Below are positions 1 to 10,479 of a stretch of DNA of 64,000 nt, piece by piece. Below the pieces are notes generated by a model, which worked only from the letters and a program-made list of their open reading frames with translations, ran no database searches and had not been told where the DNA came from. Each line of letters opens with the position of its first letter. Positions within the stretch are counted from its first letter, which is position 1. The stretch comes from Helicobacter rodentium ATCC 700285 (GTDB lineage Bacteria; Campylobacterota; Campylobacteria; Campylobacterales; Helicobacteraceae): positions 124,001 to 188,000 of the forward strand of contig NZ_JHWC01000002.1 in NCBI RefSeq assembly GCF_000687535.1, given 5' to 3'. The position numbers were made by a program, and so were the translations under genes.

Positions 1-304
1 GTTTGAGGGTAAAATCATCAATATCCACCATAGCTTCCTCCCGGCATTCATTGGAGCAAATCCTTACAAACAAGCTTATGAACGCGGGGTAAAAATCATC
101 GGTGCAACCGCACATTTTGTGAATAACGCCCTAGATGAGGGACCAATTATTTATCAAGATATTACAAAAGTCAATCACGCAATGGATTGGAAAGAAATGC
201 AAAAAAGCGGACGCGATGTAGAGAAAATCGTCCTTGCTAAAGCTTTGAATTTAGCTTTAGAGGAAAAGATTTTTATTTACAACAATAAGACGATTGTTTT
301 TTAG
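1..304 (+). CDS. purU: Formyltetrahydrofolate deformylase, C-terminal part (cut by window edge)
   Basis: The reading frame is open from base 2 to a TAA at 302-304, so only about the last 100 residues are present. The enzyme hydrolyses 10-formyl-tetrahydrofolate to formate and tetrahydrofolate, balancing one-carbon pools and feeding purine synthesis. The visible part carries the formyltransferase-fold signatures HHSFLPAF near the start, GATAHFV, and LDEGPII, whose Asp is the catalytic residue of the family. The end of the protein (KIVLAKAL and the following tail) also fits PurU. The N-terminal ACT domain lies outside the window. Confidence 0.9.
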   Translation, partial: FEGKIINIHHSFLPAFIGANPYKQAYERGVKIIGATAHFVNNALDEGPIIYQDITKVNHAMDWKEMQKSGRDVEKIVLAKALNLALEEKIFIYNNKTIVF

Positions 305-382
305 AATCTCGCAGTTTTAATTAAAAATTAAGCAAATTTTAAGTAAATTATCACCCTTTTTTAAACAATGTAAGGAGAAAAA

Positions 383-1768
383 ATGAAATTTCTAAAACTT
401 AGTTTGGCGGCTTGTGTTGCAGTATGTGGAATCGCAAGTTCTGCAAGTGCGCAAGATTTGGAGGAGGCTATTAGGGGAGTAGATGTAAGCGGTATGTTGC
501 GTTATCGTTATAGAGATGATAGATACACCGATAGAAATTATGAGAAGAACAATGAAGACAAGGGAGCTGCAAGACATCAATGGCGTGCAGAAGCGTTATT
601 TAAAACTCCTGTAATGGACGCAGTGTCTATGAATCTAAGTGTGCGCTACCATAACCCAGAGCAAAATGTAAATCACGGAAATGACTTTCCGGGTTTAGGT
701 AAAGGGCTTGGTTCAGGTAAAGATGGTAGCTTTGGTGTAGGAGAATTTAATATCGTGATTACTCCAAGCTTTACAAACACTACGATTAAAGCAGGGAAAA
801 TGATCCTTACTACTCCTCTAAACGACCCATTAGATGATAGGGGAACAGGTATTTTGGCGATGAATTCAGACTTAAACCATTGGACATTTGTCGGTGGGGC
901 ATTTGATTCTTGGAGTATTGATGATTTCCAAGCGGGTTATGTTGGCACAGCAGCAGGCAACAATACCGGAGGTTCTATCACCAAGCCTCTTTATACCATT
1001 GCGGCATTAGGGAATTATGAAACAAGCGTAGGAAACATTGGAGCGCAGATTTGGGGATTCAAAATTGATGATATTTTAGATAGCGGAATGTTTTTGCAAC
1101 TTGGATTTAGCAATAGTCTATTCCATATCACAGGACAATATGCGTTTGCAAACCTAGACAATGATAGAAATCATTTGCTTTATCAAGCAGCTTATAACGA
1201 CAGAGTGCGTGGCGGAGCAGACCTTTATACAATTGAGGCAGGAGTGCGATTCCACGATTACGATGTGCCTCTTGCACTAAAACTTGGCTATATGGGTAAC
1301 ACACAAGATTCCTATGCGGTGTCTTTGGATAATGAGGGAAGCTTTAATAAAGTAGGGCAAATTTGGTTTGAAAACAATGCAACAGGCGTGAGTATCTCTA
1401 CACTTCCAATTGAGGGACAATCAATGCCTAACAATCATCAAGGCAATTCGCTTAGTGTTTTCTATGGTAGCTTGAATTACGATATTTTGGATAATCTTAA
1501 TATCGGCATTGAATATGTCAATGGGACAAATGAGCTAAAATATAGTGCGACAAACAGAGGAGATATTGATTTCCAAGAAATTACACCTATTATTAAATGG
1601 CAATATACAAAAAATCTAGCATTTAGCACTTATTATGCAATGCTAACTACGGATAGGGATAGAAGTGTAACTCCTAAAAGTGTAAATGGTGGTGCGCCAT
1701 TAGCCACAACTGCTCCAGATTCCGAAGACAGAAACCGCTTACAAGTAGAAGTGCGCTATACTTTCTAG
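383..1768 (+). CDS. Major outer membrane porin (Campylobacter MOMP / OprD-like family)
   Basis: A 461-residue secreted beta-barrel protein. Residues 1-23 form a typical signal peptide ending in SASAQ. The rest is rich in alternating hydrophobic and polar residues and Gly/Asn loops, and it ends in an aromatic residue (VRYTF), the usual barrel-assembly signal. The length and the first strand (GVDVSGMLRYRYRDD) fit the Campylobacter/Helicobacter major porin family, which makes the main nonspecific channels of the outer membrane. The RBS AAGGAG lies 7 bases before the ATG. The gene is a single unit with a hairpin after its stop. The substrate range cannot be judged from sequence. Confidence 0.88.
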   Translation: MKFLKLSLAACVAVCGIASSASAQDLEEAIRGVDVSGMLRYRYRDDRYTDRNYEKNNEDKGAARHQWRAEALFKTPVMDAVSMNLSVRYHNPEQNVNHGNDFPGLGKGLGSGKDGSFGVGEFNIVITPSFTNTTIKAGKMILTTPLNDPLDDRGTGILAMNSDLNHWTFVGGAFDSWSIDDFQAGYVGTAAGNNTGGSITKPLYTIAALGNYETSVGNIGAQIWGFKIDDILDSGMFLQLGFSNSLFHITGQYAFANLDNDRNHLLYQAAYNDRVRGGADLYTIEAGVRFHDYDVPLALKLGYMGNTQDSYAVSLDNEGSFNKVGQIWFENNATGVSISTLPIEGQSMPNNHQGNSLSVFYGSLNYDILDNLNIGIEYVNGTNELKYSATNRGDIDFQEITPIIKWQYTKNLAFSTYYAMLTTDRDRSVTPKSVNGGAPLATTAPDSEDRNRLQVEVRYTF

Positions 1769-1781
1769 GATTCTTAATTTC

Positions 1782-1820
1782 TTTGTGTGTGAGGATTTCC
1801 AGTCCCACACACTTATTATT
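1782..1820 (+). terminator. Hairpin after the porin gene
   Basis: The arms GTGTGTG (1785-1791) and CACACAC (1806-1812) can pair around a 14-base loop, followed by TTATTATT. The position, 17 bases after the porin stop, suggests a rho-independent terminator, although the T run is broken by A residues. Confidence 0.5.
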
Positions 1821-1858
1821 CCCTCTATGGAATCTTAAAGACGAGATTCTTAATTGTG

Positions 1859-1895
1859 GGTTGCCACACTCCGCTATGCTTCGTTCGCAATGACA
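1859..1895 (+). repeat. Palindromic dispersed repeat, copy 1
   Basis: Contains the family ends GTTGCCAC and CGCAATGACA around a degenerate hairpin. It is the first of several copies in the spacer between the porin and PBP1A genes. Confidence 0.6.
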
Positions 1896-1926
1896 CAGCA
1901 AGAAAACTTAAAATATGTAAGTTTAT

Positions 1927-1966
1927 AGATTGCCACGAAAATTTTTCAAATTTTCTCGCAATGACA
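1927..1966 (+). repeat. Palindromic dispersed repeat, copy 2
   Basis: GATTGCCAC and TCGCAATGAC flank a perfect stem: GAAAATTT (1937-1944), loop TTC, AAATTTTC (1948-1955). This is the cleanest copy in the window and defines the family. Confidence 0.75.
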
Positions 1967-1982
1967 AAAAACTAACACCTTG

Positions 1983-2018
1983 TTATTGCAAAACGTAGCC
2001 AAAGCAATCCATAATCAA
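1983..2018 (-). repeat. Palindromic dispersed repeat, copy 3 (inverted)
   Basis: Read on the minus strand it runs GATTATGGATTGC ... TTTTGCAATAA. It faces copy 4 in the opposite orientation. CAATCCATAAT here and ATTATGGATT in copy 4 are inverted repeats, so 1983-2104 forms one roughly 120-base element with inverted ends. Confidence 0.55.
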
Positions 2019-2061
2019 GCATAAAGTAATTTTTGTAATGGAATCTTTCAAGAAGTGTAAC

Positions 2062-2104
2062 ATTATGGATTACCACGAAGTTGCGCCAACTTCTCGCAAT
2101 GACG
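2062..2104 (+). repeat. Palindromic dispersed repeat, copy 4
   Basis: GGATTACCAC and TCGCAATGAC flank the stem GAAGTTG-cgc-CAACTTC. The stem bases differ from copy 2 but still pair. The upstream flank AGAAGTGTAA is shared with the copy at 57751. Confidence 0.75.
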
Positions 2105-2128
2105 AAAAGTAAAATGCTCTGTTTGCTT

Positions 2129-2210
2129 GATTATAGATTTGCGCTAAAGCGGGTGAAAATGCTACGCATTTGCACGCCACGAAAATTTTTCAAATTTTCT
2201 CGCAATGACA
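2129..2210 (+). repeat. Palindromic dispersed repeat, copy 5 (long variant)
   Basis: Begins GATTATAGATTTGC, runs through GCGGGTGAAAAT, and ends CCACGAAAATTT-ttc-AAATTTTC-TCGCAATGAC. The same long arrangement recurs at 60099-60172. The spacer 1769-2314 holds no convincing gene apart from these repeats. Confidence 0.65.
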
Positions 2211-2276
2211 CAATGGCATACTTCTTTGGTAATAACGAAATACCTTGCGCAATCCTTGCAAGTTTTATATTCTCTA

Positions 2277-2286
2277 TGATAAAATA
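2277..2286 (+). promoter_or_regulatory. Probable -10 region before PBP1A gene
   Basis: TATGATAAAA lies about 30 bases before the PBP1A start, just after the repeat cluster. No -35 box is visible, as is usual for Helicobacter promoters. The call rests on position and base composition only. Confidence 0.35.
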
Positions 2287-2314
2287 CAAGAATTTTTCAT
2301 TATTTAGGTAGCGT

Positions 2315-4258
2315 ATGAGTTTTATAAAGGTTTTTTTAAAAATTCTAGTTGTTTTTGGGATTATTTTTGGGGTTGGAATCGCAATCTTTATGATGCAGCT
2401 TTATTCTGAAGTCCGAAACGATACAGATAAAATTGTGAATTATAAGCCACCCATTGCGACACAGATTTTTGATAGACAGGAACGATTGATTGCAAATATT
2501 TTTGAAGAGGAATTTAGATTTTATGCAACTTTTGAGGAGATTCCCCCTCGTATCATTGAGGCTCTTTTGGCGATTGAGGATACTTTGTATTTTGAGCACC
2601 CCGGAGTGAATATAGACGCAATTATTCGTGCAATGTTTAAGAACATAAAAAGTGCGCGTTATGCAGAGGGTGGAAGTACGATTACACAACAACTTATTAA
2701 AAATGTAGCTTTGACGCGTGAAAAAACGATTGAACGCAAATTGAAAGAATTTCTTTTGGCATTGCGTTTGGAAACGATTTTGACAAAGGAAAAGATTTTA
2801 GAAGTTTATTTGAATCATACTTATTTTGGACACGGATTTTATGGAATCAAAACCGCAGCACTTGGATATTTTCGTAAAGATATGGAGGACTTAACCTTCA
2901 AAGAAATTGCAATGCTAGTCTCTTTGCCACGCGCTCCAAGCTTTTATGACCCGACAAAAAACTATGATTTTTCCTTAGGGAGAGCCAATAATGTTTTGCA
3001 AAGAATGTATGAAATAGGTTGGATTTCACAAGAAGTGCTAGATGCGGGTTTAAGTGAGCAACCAAAAGTTTATAATGATACATTGACGCAAAATGTCGCT
3101 CCTTATGTTGTAGATGAGGTGCAAAGGCAACTAGCAGGAGTTGAGGATTTAAAAACCGCGGGTTATAAGATTTATTTAAATATTGATTTGGATTATCAAG
3201 AGATAGCACAAGAAGCATTGTATTTTGGCTATGAGCAGATTTTATCACGACACAAAGACGATGAAGCCTTAAAAGAAAAGCTTAATGGTGCTTTTGTGGT
3301 GTTAGAGAATAAAACAGGAAAGATTCTAGCACTTGTTGGCGGTGTGGATTATCAAAAAAGTAACTTTTCACGCGCAACACAAAGTAAGCGACAAATTGGT
3401 AGCAGTGTAAAGCCATTTTTGTATCTTAGTGCTATCAATTCCGGATTAGCGCAAAATTATCAGATTCCAGATATTGCACGCACTTATGAATACAGAGTGG
3501 GGAATGTGCGCAAAAAATGGCAGCCAAAGAATTATGGAAGCTCATTAAGTGGTTTTATTTCTCTTAAAACCGCATTGACAAAATCTTTGAATCTTGCAAC
3601 AATCAATCTCGTAGAGGAAGTAGGATTTGATAGAATCTATAATGAAGTTTTAAACTATGGTTTTGAAAATGTGCCAAAAGACTTGACGATTTCATTGGGA
3701 AGTTTTGGGGCTTCACCACTTGAAATGGCAAAAAACTTTATGGTGTTTTCAAATTATGGTAAAGTTATCACACCAATGCTCGTGGATAGAATCGTAGATA
3801 TGAGAGGGGATATAGCGTATTTTAGTGGGGAAGAGCGTGAGTTGAGTAAGCCTAAGCAGAGTTTTTTGATTGTGGATATTTTACAAAATGCTGTGAATGT
3901 TGGCACAGGTAGGCGAGCGCGAGTAGAGGGTATTGATCTTGCAGGGAAAACAGGCACAACAAATGACAATGTAGATGCTTGGTTTTGTGGCTTTTCTCCT
4001 ACCCTTGAAGCAATTGTATGGTATGGAAAAGATGATAATACGCCAATGGGTTATAGTGAAACAGGAGGTGTCGCTCCCGCTCCCGCCTTTTCGTATTTTT
4101 TTGATAAAATATTAAAAATTGATCCCGGATTGGAGCGTAAATTTTCTATACCACAAGGTGTGCAAAGTCGTGTAATAGAAGGTGAGAGGATTTATTACAC
4201 AGATGAATCCCCTATCAAGTATCAGCCAAAAGTTAATCACGATTCTATTATTTTTTAA
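2315..4258 (+). CDS. pbpA: Penicillin-binding protein 1A (glycosyltransferase/transpeptidase)
   Basis: A 647-residue bifunctional peptidoglycan synthase anchored by one N-terminal membrane segment (about residues 5-28). The glycosyltransferase-51 domain (about 50-220) shows AIEDTLYFEHPG and GGSTITQQLIKN. The transpeptidase domain shows the acylation motif SSVK (Ser at about 363), then SLN, then KTGTT near residue 545. It polymerises lipid II and cross-links glycan strands in the periplasm. The start is ATG with AGG nearby. The following ABC exporter gene is 55 bases downstream, so the two could be cotranscribed. Length and motif order match the family with nothing missing. Confidence 0.93.
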   Translation: MSFIKVFLKILVVFGIIFGVGIAIFMMQLYSEVRNDTDKIVNYKPPIATQIFDRQERLIANIFEEEFRFYATFEEIPPRIIEALLAIEDTLYFEHPGVNIDAIIRAMFKNIKSARYAEGGSTITQQLIKNVALTREKTIERKLKEFLLALRLETILTKEKILEVYLNHTYFGHGFYGIKTAALGYFRKDMEDLTFKEIAMLVSLPRAPSFYDPTKNYDFSLGRANNVLQRMYEIGWISQEVLDAGLSEQPKVYNDTLTQNVAPYVVDEVQRQLAGVEDLKTAGYKIYLNIDLDYQEIAQEALYFGYEQILSRHKDDEALKEKLNGAFVVLENKTGKILALVGGVDYQKSNFSRATQSKRQIGSSVKPFLYLSAINSGLAQNYQIPDIARTYEYRVGNVRKKWQPKNYGSSLSGFISLKTALTKSLNLATINLVEEVGFDRIYNEVLNYGFENVPKDLTISLGSFGASPLEMAKNFMVFSNYGKVITPMLVDRIVDMRGDIAYFSGEERELSKPKQSFLIVDILQNAVNVGTGRRARVEGIDLAGKTGTTNDNVDAWFCGFSPTLEAIVWYGKDDNTPMGYSETGGVAPAPAFSYFFDKILKIDPGLERKFSIPQGVQSRVIEGERIYYTDESPIKYQPKVNHDSIIF

Positions 4259-4313
4259 ATTTTGGTTTAGTTTTAAAAGTTATGGATTGTGAAAAATATA
4301 AAAAAGGAAAAGT

Positions 4314-6017
4314 TTGAAGCAATTTTTTATTCGTTTGTCGCCCTACATCAAAGAGTATAAGTTATATTTATTTTATTCTGTTGTTGGAACTATTTTAGTT
4401 TCAGGTGCAAGTGCCGCAAGTGCCTATCTTGTAAAGCCTGTTTTAGATGAAATTTTCATCAAAAAAGATGTAGCTATGCTACATATTCTCCCTTTTTTAG
4501 TGGTATTAGCTTATTTTGCTAAGGGGTTTGGTGCTTGGATTCAAACTTATTTTATGAATTATGTAGGACAGGATATTGTGCGTAGGCTAAAAGAAATTCT
4601 TTTAGATAAAATCTTGACTTTTGAAATGGAGTTTTTTAATCGTTATCGGAAAGGGGAATTGATTTCGCGCATTACAAGTGATATTGGTGCGGTGCAAAAT
4701 GCGGTTTCAAGCTATCTTATTGAGGGCATTAAAAATGGCTTGACTATGATTGGGCTTGTAGCAGTAGTGATTTATCAAAGCCCAGAGTTGGCTTTTTATG
4801 GTCTTGTGGTAATGCCTTTGGCTCTTTATCCTATCTCAAGAATCGCAAGAAGTATGCGTAAAAATTCAAAAAAATTACAAGAAAAAAATGCAGATTCTTC
4901 ATCTAAACTGATTGAGATTTTTAATAATGTGGAATTGATTAAAGCAAGTGCAAGTGAAAAAATAGAATGCAAGATATTTTCAAAATACAATAAAGAAATA
5001 TTTAATATTTCAATGAAGACCGTGCGTGTATCTGAATTAACTTCCCCTCTAATGGAGACTTTAGGTGCGATTGCACTTGCGGTTGTAATTATTATTGGGG
5101 GGCAGAAAGTTATTAATGATGAGATTACAGCAGGAACTTTTTTCTCTTTTGTAACGGCACTTTTTATGCTTTATACGCCTTTTAAGAGTTTAAATAATTT
5201 ATACAGCAAGATTCAAATTGCTTTTGCTGCAGGTGATAGAATCTTTGAAATGCTAGATAGAAACGCAAAAATTCAAGATGGAAACAAAGAGTTTAACGAA
5301 AAAATACAGAAAGTTGCCTTTAAAAATGTAGATTTATTTTATCAAGAGCAACAGGCGTTGAGTGATATAAATTTAGAAATCAAACGGGGTGAAAGCATTG
5401 CGTTGGTTGGTAATAGTGGAGGAGGAAAAAGCTCTTTTGTGAATTTGCTTTTACGACTTTATAGCCCAAGCAAAGGGGAAATCAGTATTAATGGAGAGGA
5501 TATTCGGAGTTTTACACAAAAGAGTTTGAGGGCAAAGATTGCCATTGTAACGCAAAGGATTTTTATTTTTAACGATAGTGTGGCACAAAACATTGCTTAT
5601 GGTGGAAAAATGGACGAGGAGAGAGTTAGATTAGCCTTGCAACAAGCAAGGATTTTAGAATATGTAGAATCCCTGCCTAATGGGATTCATACAATGCTAG
5701 ATGAGTTTGGTGCAAATTTGAGCGGCGGTCAAAGGCAAAGAATTGCTATTGCGCGTGCGCTTTACAAGGATCCAGAAATTTTAATCTTAGATGAGGCGAC
5801 AAGTGCGCTAGATAATAAAACAGAAGAGGAGTTTAGGGAGGCACTTAGGGGCTTGTTAGGGGATAGAATCGTGATTATCATAGCGCATAGATTCTCTACT
5901 GTCTCATTAGCGCAAAAAATTTATTTTTTCCAAAAAGGAAAAATCATAGCCAATGGAACACAAGCGGAATTGCTTGAAAAGTGTGAATCCTTTAGAGAAT
6001 ATTATAAAAGTATTTAA
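4314..6017 (+). CDS. msbA: MsbA-like ABC exporter (lipid A / lipid flippase type)
   Basis: A 567-residue half-transporter. Six membrane segments occupy about residues 1-300 and an ATPase domain about 330-560. Walker A is GNSGGGKS, the signature is LSGGQRQ, Walker B is ILILDEATSALD, and the H-loop is IIAHR. Size and layout match MsbA, which flips the lipid A core across the inner membrane. A homodimeric multidrug or peptide exporter cannot be excluded. Translation most likely starts at TTG 4314, preceded by AAAAGGAAAAG. No ATG gives a complete first membrane helix. Confidence 0.85.
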   Translation: MKQFFIRLSPYIKEYKLYLFYSVVGTILVSGASAASAYLVKPVLDEIFIKKDVAMLHILPFLVVLAYFAKGFGAWIQTYFMNYVGQDIVRRLKEILLDKILTFEMEFFNRYRKGELISRITSDIGAVQNAVSSYLIEGIKNGLTMIGLVAVVIYQSPELAFYGLVVMPLALYPISRIARSMRKNSKKLQEKNADSSSKLIEIFNNVELIKASASEKIECKIFSKYNKEIFNISMKTVRVSELTSPLMETLGAIALAVVIIIGGQKVINDEITAGTFFSFVTALFMLYTPFKSLNNLYSKIQIAFAAGDRIFEMLDRNAKIQDGNKEFNEKIQKVAFKNVDLFYQEQQALSDINLEIKRGESIALVGNSGGGKSSFVNLLLRLYSPSKGEISINGEDIRSFTQKSLRAKIAIVTQRIFIFNDSVAQNIAYGGKMDEERVRLALQQARILEYVESLPNGIHTMLDEFGANLSGGQRQRIAIARALYKDPEILILDEATSALDNKTEEEFREALRGLLGDRIVIIIAHRFSTVSLAQKIYFFQKGKIIANGTQAELLEKCESFREYYKSI

Positions 6018-6037
6018 AACTTTAACTTGCTTTATGT

Positions 6038-6043
6038 TATAAT
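6038..6043 (+). promoter_or_regulatory. -10 box of the cheV promoter
   Basis: A perfect TATAAT, 30 bases upstream of the chosen cheV ATG, in an AT-rich spacer. It suggests that cheV is transcribed by the housekeeping sigma factor independently of the upstream exporter. Confidence 0.55.
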
Positions 6044-6073
6044 GATGAAAATTTTTAATTTTAAGGTTTGGAA

Positions 6074-7033
6074 ATGTCAAATTTATCCAATGTTGATCAG
6101 ATAACTAATTTGCACAGAAACAATGAATTGCAACTTTTGTGTTTCAGGCTTGAAAAAGATAAAGATTTGTATGCAGTGAATGTGTTTAAAATCCGTGAAG
6201 TTGTCAAATATCGTGGCGAAATCACGGTGGTTTCTCACGAGGGAAGCTCCTTAGTAGATGGGCTGATTACAATTCGGGAGCTTACAATTCCTTTGATAGA
6301 TTTGCGTAAGTGGTTTTATTATGATTCTACGGATAGAACAAAGAATCTTGAGCCTTATGCAATTACGCGTGCGCCGGGTGATGATGAAGTGGTGATGATT
6401 TGTGAATTTTCCAAATGGACTGTGGGTGTTAAAATCTACGAAGCAGATAGAATATTAAATAAAAAATGGACAGAAATTGAACAAAGTGCAGGAATTGGAA
6501 ATTCTGGACTAAATAGCAAGTTAGTTAGCAGAACACGTTATTTTGATGGGCGTTTGGTGCAGGTGGTGGATATTGAAAAAATGCTTGTAGATGTATTCCC
6601 GTGGATTGAAGATGAGAAAAACGATGAAATGAACAAAATCAAGCAAATTTTGACAGATAAAGAAGTTTTGATTGCAGACGATTCTCCAAGCGTTATTAAA
6701 ACAATGCAGAATATTCTTAAAAAGATCGGTGTTGCGCATAAGGCATTTGTCAATGGACAGAAACTATTGGATTATGTTTTTGCTGATGGAACGGATATTT
6801 CTAGAATTGGGATTGTGATTACAGACTTAGAAATGCCAGAAGCAAGTGGATTTGAGGTTATCAAGCAAATTAAAGCAAATCCTCTTACTGCAAAAATCCC
6901 TGTGGTTGTTAATTCTTCTATGAGTGGGAGTAGCAATGAGGATATGGCGCGCTCACTGAATGCAGACGAGTTTATTTCCAAATCCAATCCTATTGAGGTA
7001 GAGGACGCTTTAAGACGTTTTATGCTTAAATAA
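6074..7033 (+). CDS. cheV: Chemotaxis coupling protein CheV (CheW domain + receiver)
   Basis: A 319-residue hybrid protein. The CheW-like domain (about 15-165) docks to chemoreceptors and CheA. The C-terminal receiver (about 195-319) holds VLIADDSP and the phospho-acceptor in VITDLEMPEASG (Asp251), with SKSNP near the end. It tunes receptor-kinase coupling through phosphorylation. I chose ATG 6074 because AAGG sits 7 bases before it. An upstream in-frame TTG at 6068 overlaps that site. Campylobacterota often carry several CheV proteins, so which paralogue this is cannot be fixed from sequence alone. Confidence 0.92.
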   Translation: MSNLSNVDQITNLHRNNELQLLCFRLEKDKDLYAVNVFKIREVVKYRGEITVVSHEGSSLVDGLITIRELTIPLIDLRKWFYYDSTDRTKNLEPYAITRAPGDDEVVMICEFSKWTVGVKIYEADRILNKKWTEIEQSAGIGNSGLNSKLVSRTRYFDGRLVQVVDIEKMLVDVFPWIEDEKNDEMNKIKQILTDKEVLIADDSPSVIKTMQNILKKIGVAHKAFVNGQKLLDYVFADGTDISRIGIVITDLEMPEASGFEVIKQIKANPLTAKIPVVVNSSMSGSSNEDMARSLNADEFISKSNPIEVEDALRRFMLK

Positions 7034-7128
7034 TTTTTAAGATTCCCTCTTTTTGGGAGAGGTAATTTGGGTGGAATCCTCTCTTTACTACAAAGATTCA
7101 TTTTGTTTATCAATTACAATGATAGCTT

Positions 7129-8235
7129 TTATAATGTTGAATCCAAGATTTCTTGCAAAGAGTTTTTTAGTGCAAATTCTTTAAAGGGTAGAATGTGGTA
7201 GGGTGTGCCTAGGTTCTCGCCACATTCTTTATCGTTTAGCGATAAAATCAAGAAAGTATCGCAAAATTCGCGCTCTTTAATGATTTTGTTTAAACGCATT
7301 TGGAAAGATTGCCCTTGAATAAAAGGCATACAAAGAATCCCAATGGATAAAGAGGGTAAATAAAAATCTAGTTTATCTGTGTAAAAGATTGTTTCTTTGA
7401 AGTGATAAAGTAATTCCAAAAAAACCATATTTTCAAATAATAATGCAAAATTTCGCTCATAAGAAACGCAGTTTTTTAGTGTGAAATCCCAAAAATACAA
7501 TTTTTTGGGTGCGGATTGATGTTCAAATTTTGTAAGCCAAAACAAAATTTTGTTTTCATTTAAGTTTTTGCAGTATTCATAAAATCTATCCTTGGATATT
7601 TTCTTTTCTTTTTTGAGTTTTGTAAAGATTTGGTAAATAGAGACTTTCTGTCCTAAATGCAAAATAAGGTTTTGTAGAATCCAAAAGTTAGTAGAATCTC
7701 CTGCAAGTATTTTTAAAAATTCTGCCTTTTTGTATTCGTTGAGACTTTCTGATTCCAATAAATTGCCGAATTTCAGATAAAGATTCAAGCTATCATTTGT
7801 AGAGATTTTGTGTATTTGCGTAAATTCTTGAAATGTAATGGGTGGAATCTCTACAAGGGAATAGGTTTTATCTATCAAAGGAGATTGCGAAATGATTGTA
7901 ATTTGCGGTATAAAAGCAATCTGCTTTAAAAGTGTGGGTGAAAAAATAGAAAACTCAAAATGGTCTAGGATTAAAATATCAATTTTTTCTTTTTGGAGAA
8001 AATTTGGCAAAGAATCTAAAAAATTATAATGGTTAAGATGAGAATCCTTTAAGTTAAGATACATTTTTTTTAGAGTATTGAATTTTGTTTTAGTATAGTA
8101 GTTTAAGATGGCTTCTGTTTTGCCAATGCCTCTAGCACCATAGACACAAGTTTTTTTGCCTAAATTTAAGGGTATATTGCGGTGAATTTTACTTAAATTT
8201 TTGGGATAAGATTCTAAGATTCTTGTTAATTCCAT
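7129..8235 (-). CDS. AAA-family ATPase (AAA_14 type) of unknown role
   Basis: A 368-residue cytoplasmic protein. The Walker A motif is GARGIGKTE at about residues 34-42 and a Walker B-like strand is DILILDHFEF. The N-terminal half fits the AAA_14 class of P-loop ATPases. The C-terminal half looks like the DUF4143-type partner region usually found with it (LYFWDF, then a nuclease-like beta region). Members of this class are often orphan ATPases with no assigned substrate. It is transcribed divergently from the response regulator at 8337 and has no obvious operon partner. Confidence 0.6.
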   Translation of the reverse strand: MELTRILESYPKNLSKIHRNIPLNLGKKTCVYGARGIGKTEAILNYYTKTKFNTLKKMYLNLKDSHLNHYNFLDSLPNFLQKEKIDILILDHFEFSIFSPTLLKQIAFIPQITIISQSPLIDKTYSLVEIPPITFQEFTQIHKISTNDSLNLYLKFGNLLESESLNEYKKAEFLKILAGDSTNFWILQNLILHLGQKVSIYQIFTKLKKEKKISKDRFYEYCKNLNENKILFWLTKFEHQSAPKKLYFWDFTLKNCVSYERNFALLFENMVFLELLYHFKETIFYTDKLDFYLPSLSIGILCMPFIQGQSFQMRLNKIIKEREFCDTFLILSLNDKECGENLGTPYHILPFKEFALKNSLQEILDSTL

Positions 8236-8309
8236 AGCTACACTTTCTTGATTTTCTCTGCAAAATTATAGCGCAACCTTCATTGGATTTAGCTACCTTG
8301 CTTGTGTGG

Positions 8310-8315
8310 TATAAT
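8310..8315 (+). promoter_or_regulatory. -10 box for the two-component operon
   Basis: TATAAT with the extended TGTGG context directly upstream, 22 bases before the response-regulator ATG. It lies in the divergent spacer shared with the ATPase gene. Confidence 0.55.
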
Positions 8316-8336
8316 CTCATATTCAAAAGGAAAAAA

Positions 8337-10315
<1,979 letters not shown>

Positions 10316-10353
10316 TCAATATTGCAGAGATTCTGCAAAAGATTAGACTTAAT

Positions 10354-10391
10354 GGATTATGACGAAAAGCTAAAGCTTTTCTCACAATGGC
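10354..10391 (+). repeat. Palindromic dispersed repeat, copy 6
   Basis: GGATTATGAC and TCACAATGGC surround the stem GAAAAGCT-aa-AGCTTTTC. It pairs head-to-head with the next copy in the spacer between the kinase gene and the end of leuC. Confidence 0.65.
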
Positions 10392-10405
10392 AAAACCTAC
10401 CACCT

Positions 10406-10453
10406 CGTCATTGCAAGGAATAGACGCAGTGAGAGACAAAGCAATCTATAATC
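10406..10453 (-). repeat. Palindromic dispersed repeat, copy 7 (inverted)
   Basis: On the plus strand it reads CGTCATTGCAAGG ... GCAATCTATAATC, the reverse complement of the family consensus. The central stem is longer and less perfect here. Confidence 0.6.
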
Positions 10454-10479
10454 TTATATTAAATAAGGCAACGGAACTC

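Noticed and set aside
2081-2311. A 76-codon plus-strand frame upstream of the PBP1A gene
   Set aside because: It runs through three palindromic repeats, has no ribosome site and no protein-like composition.
1769-2314. CRISPR-like array formed by the repeats before PBP1A
   Set aside because: The repeats vary in length, orientation and spacing and have no unique spacers of constant size.
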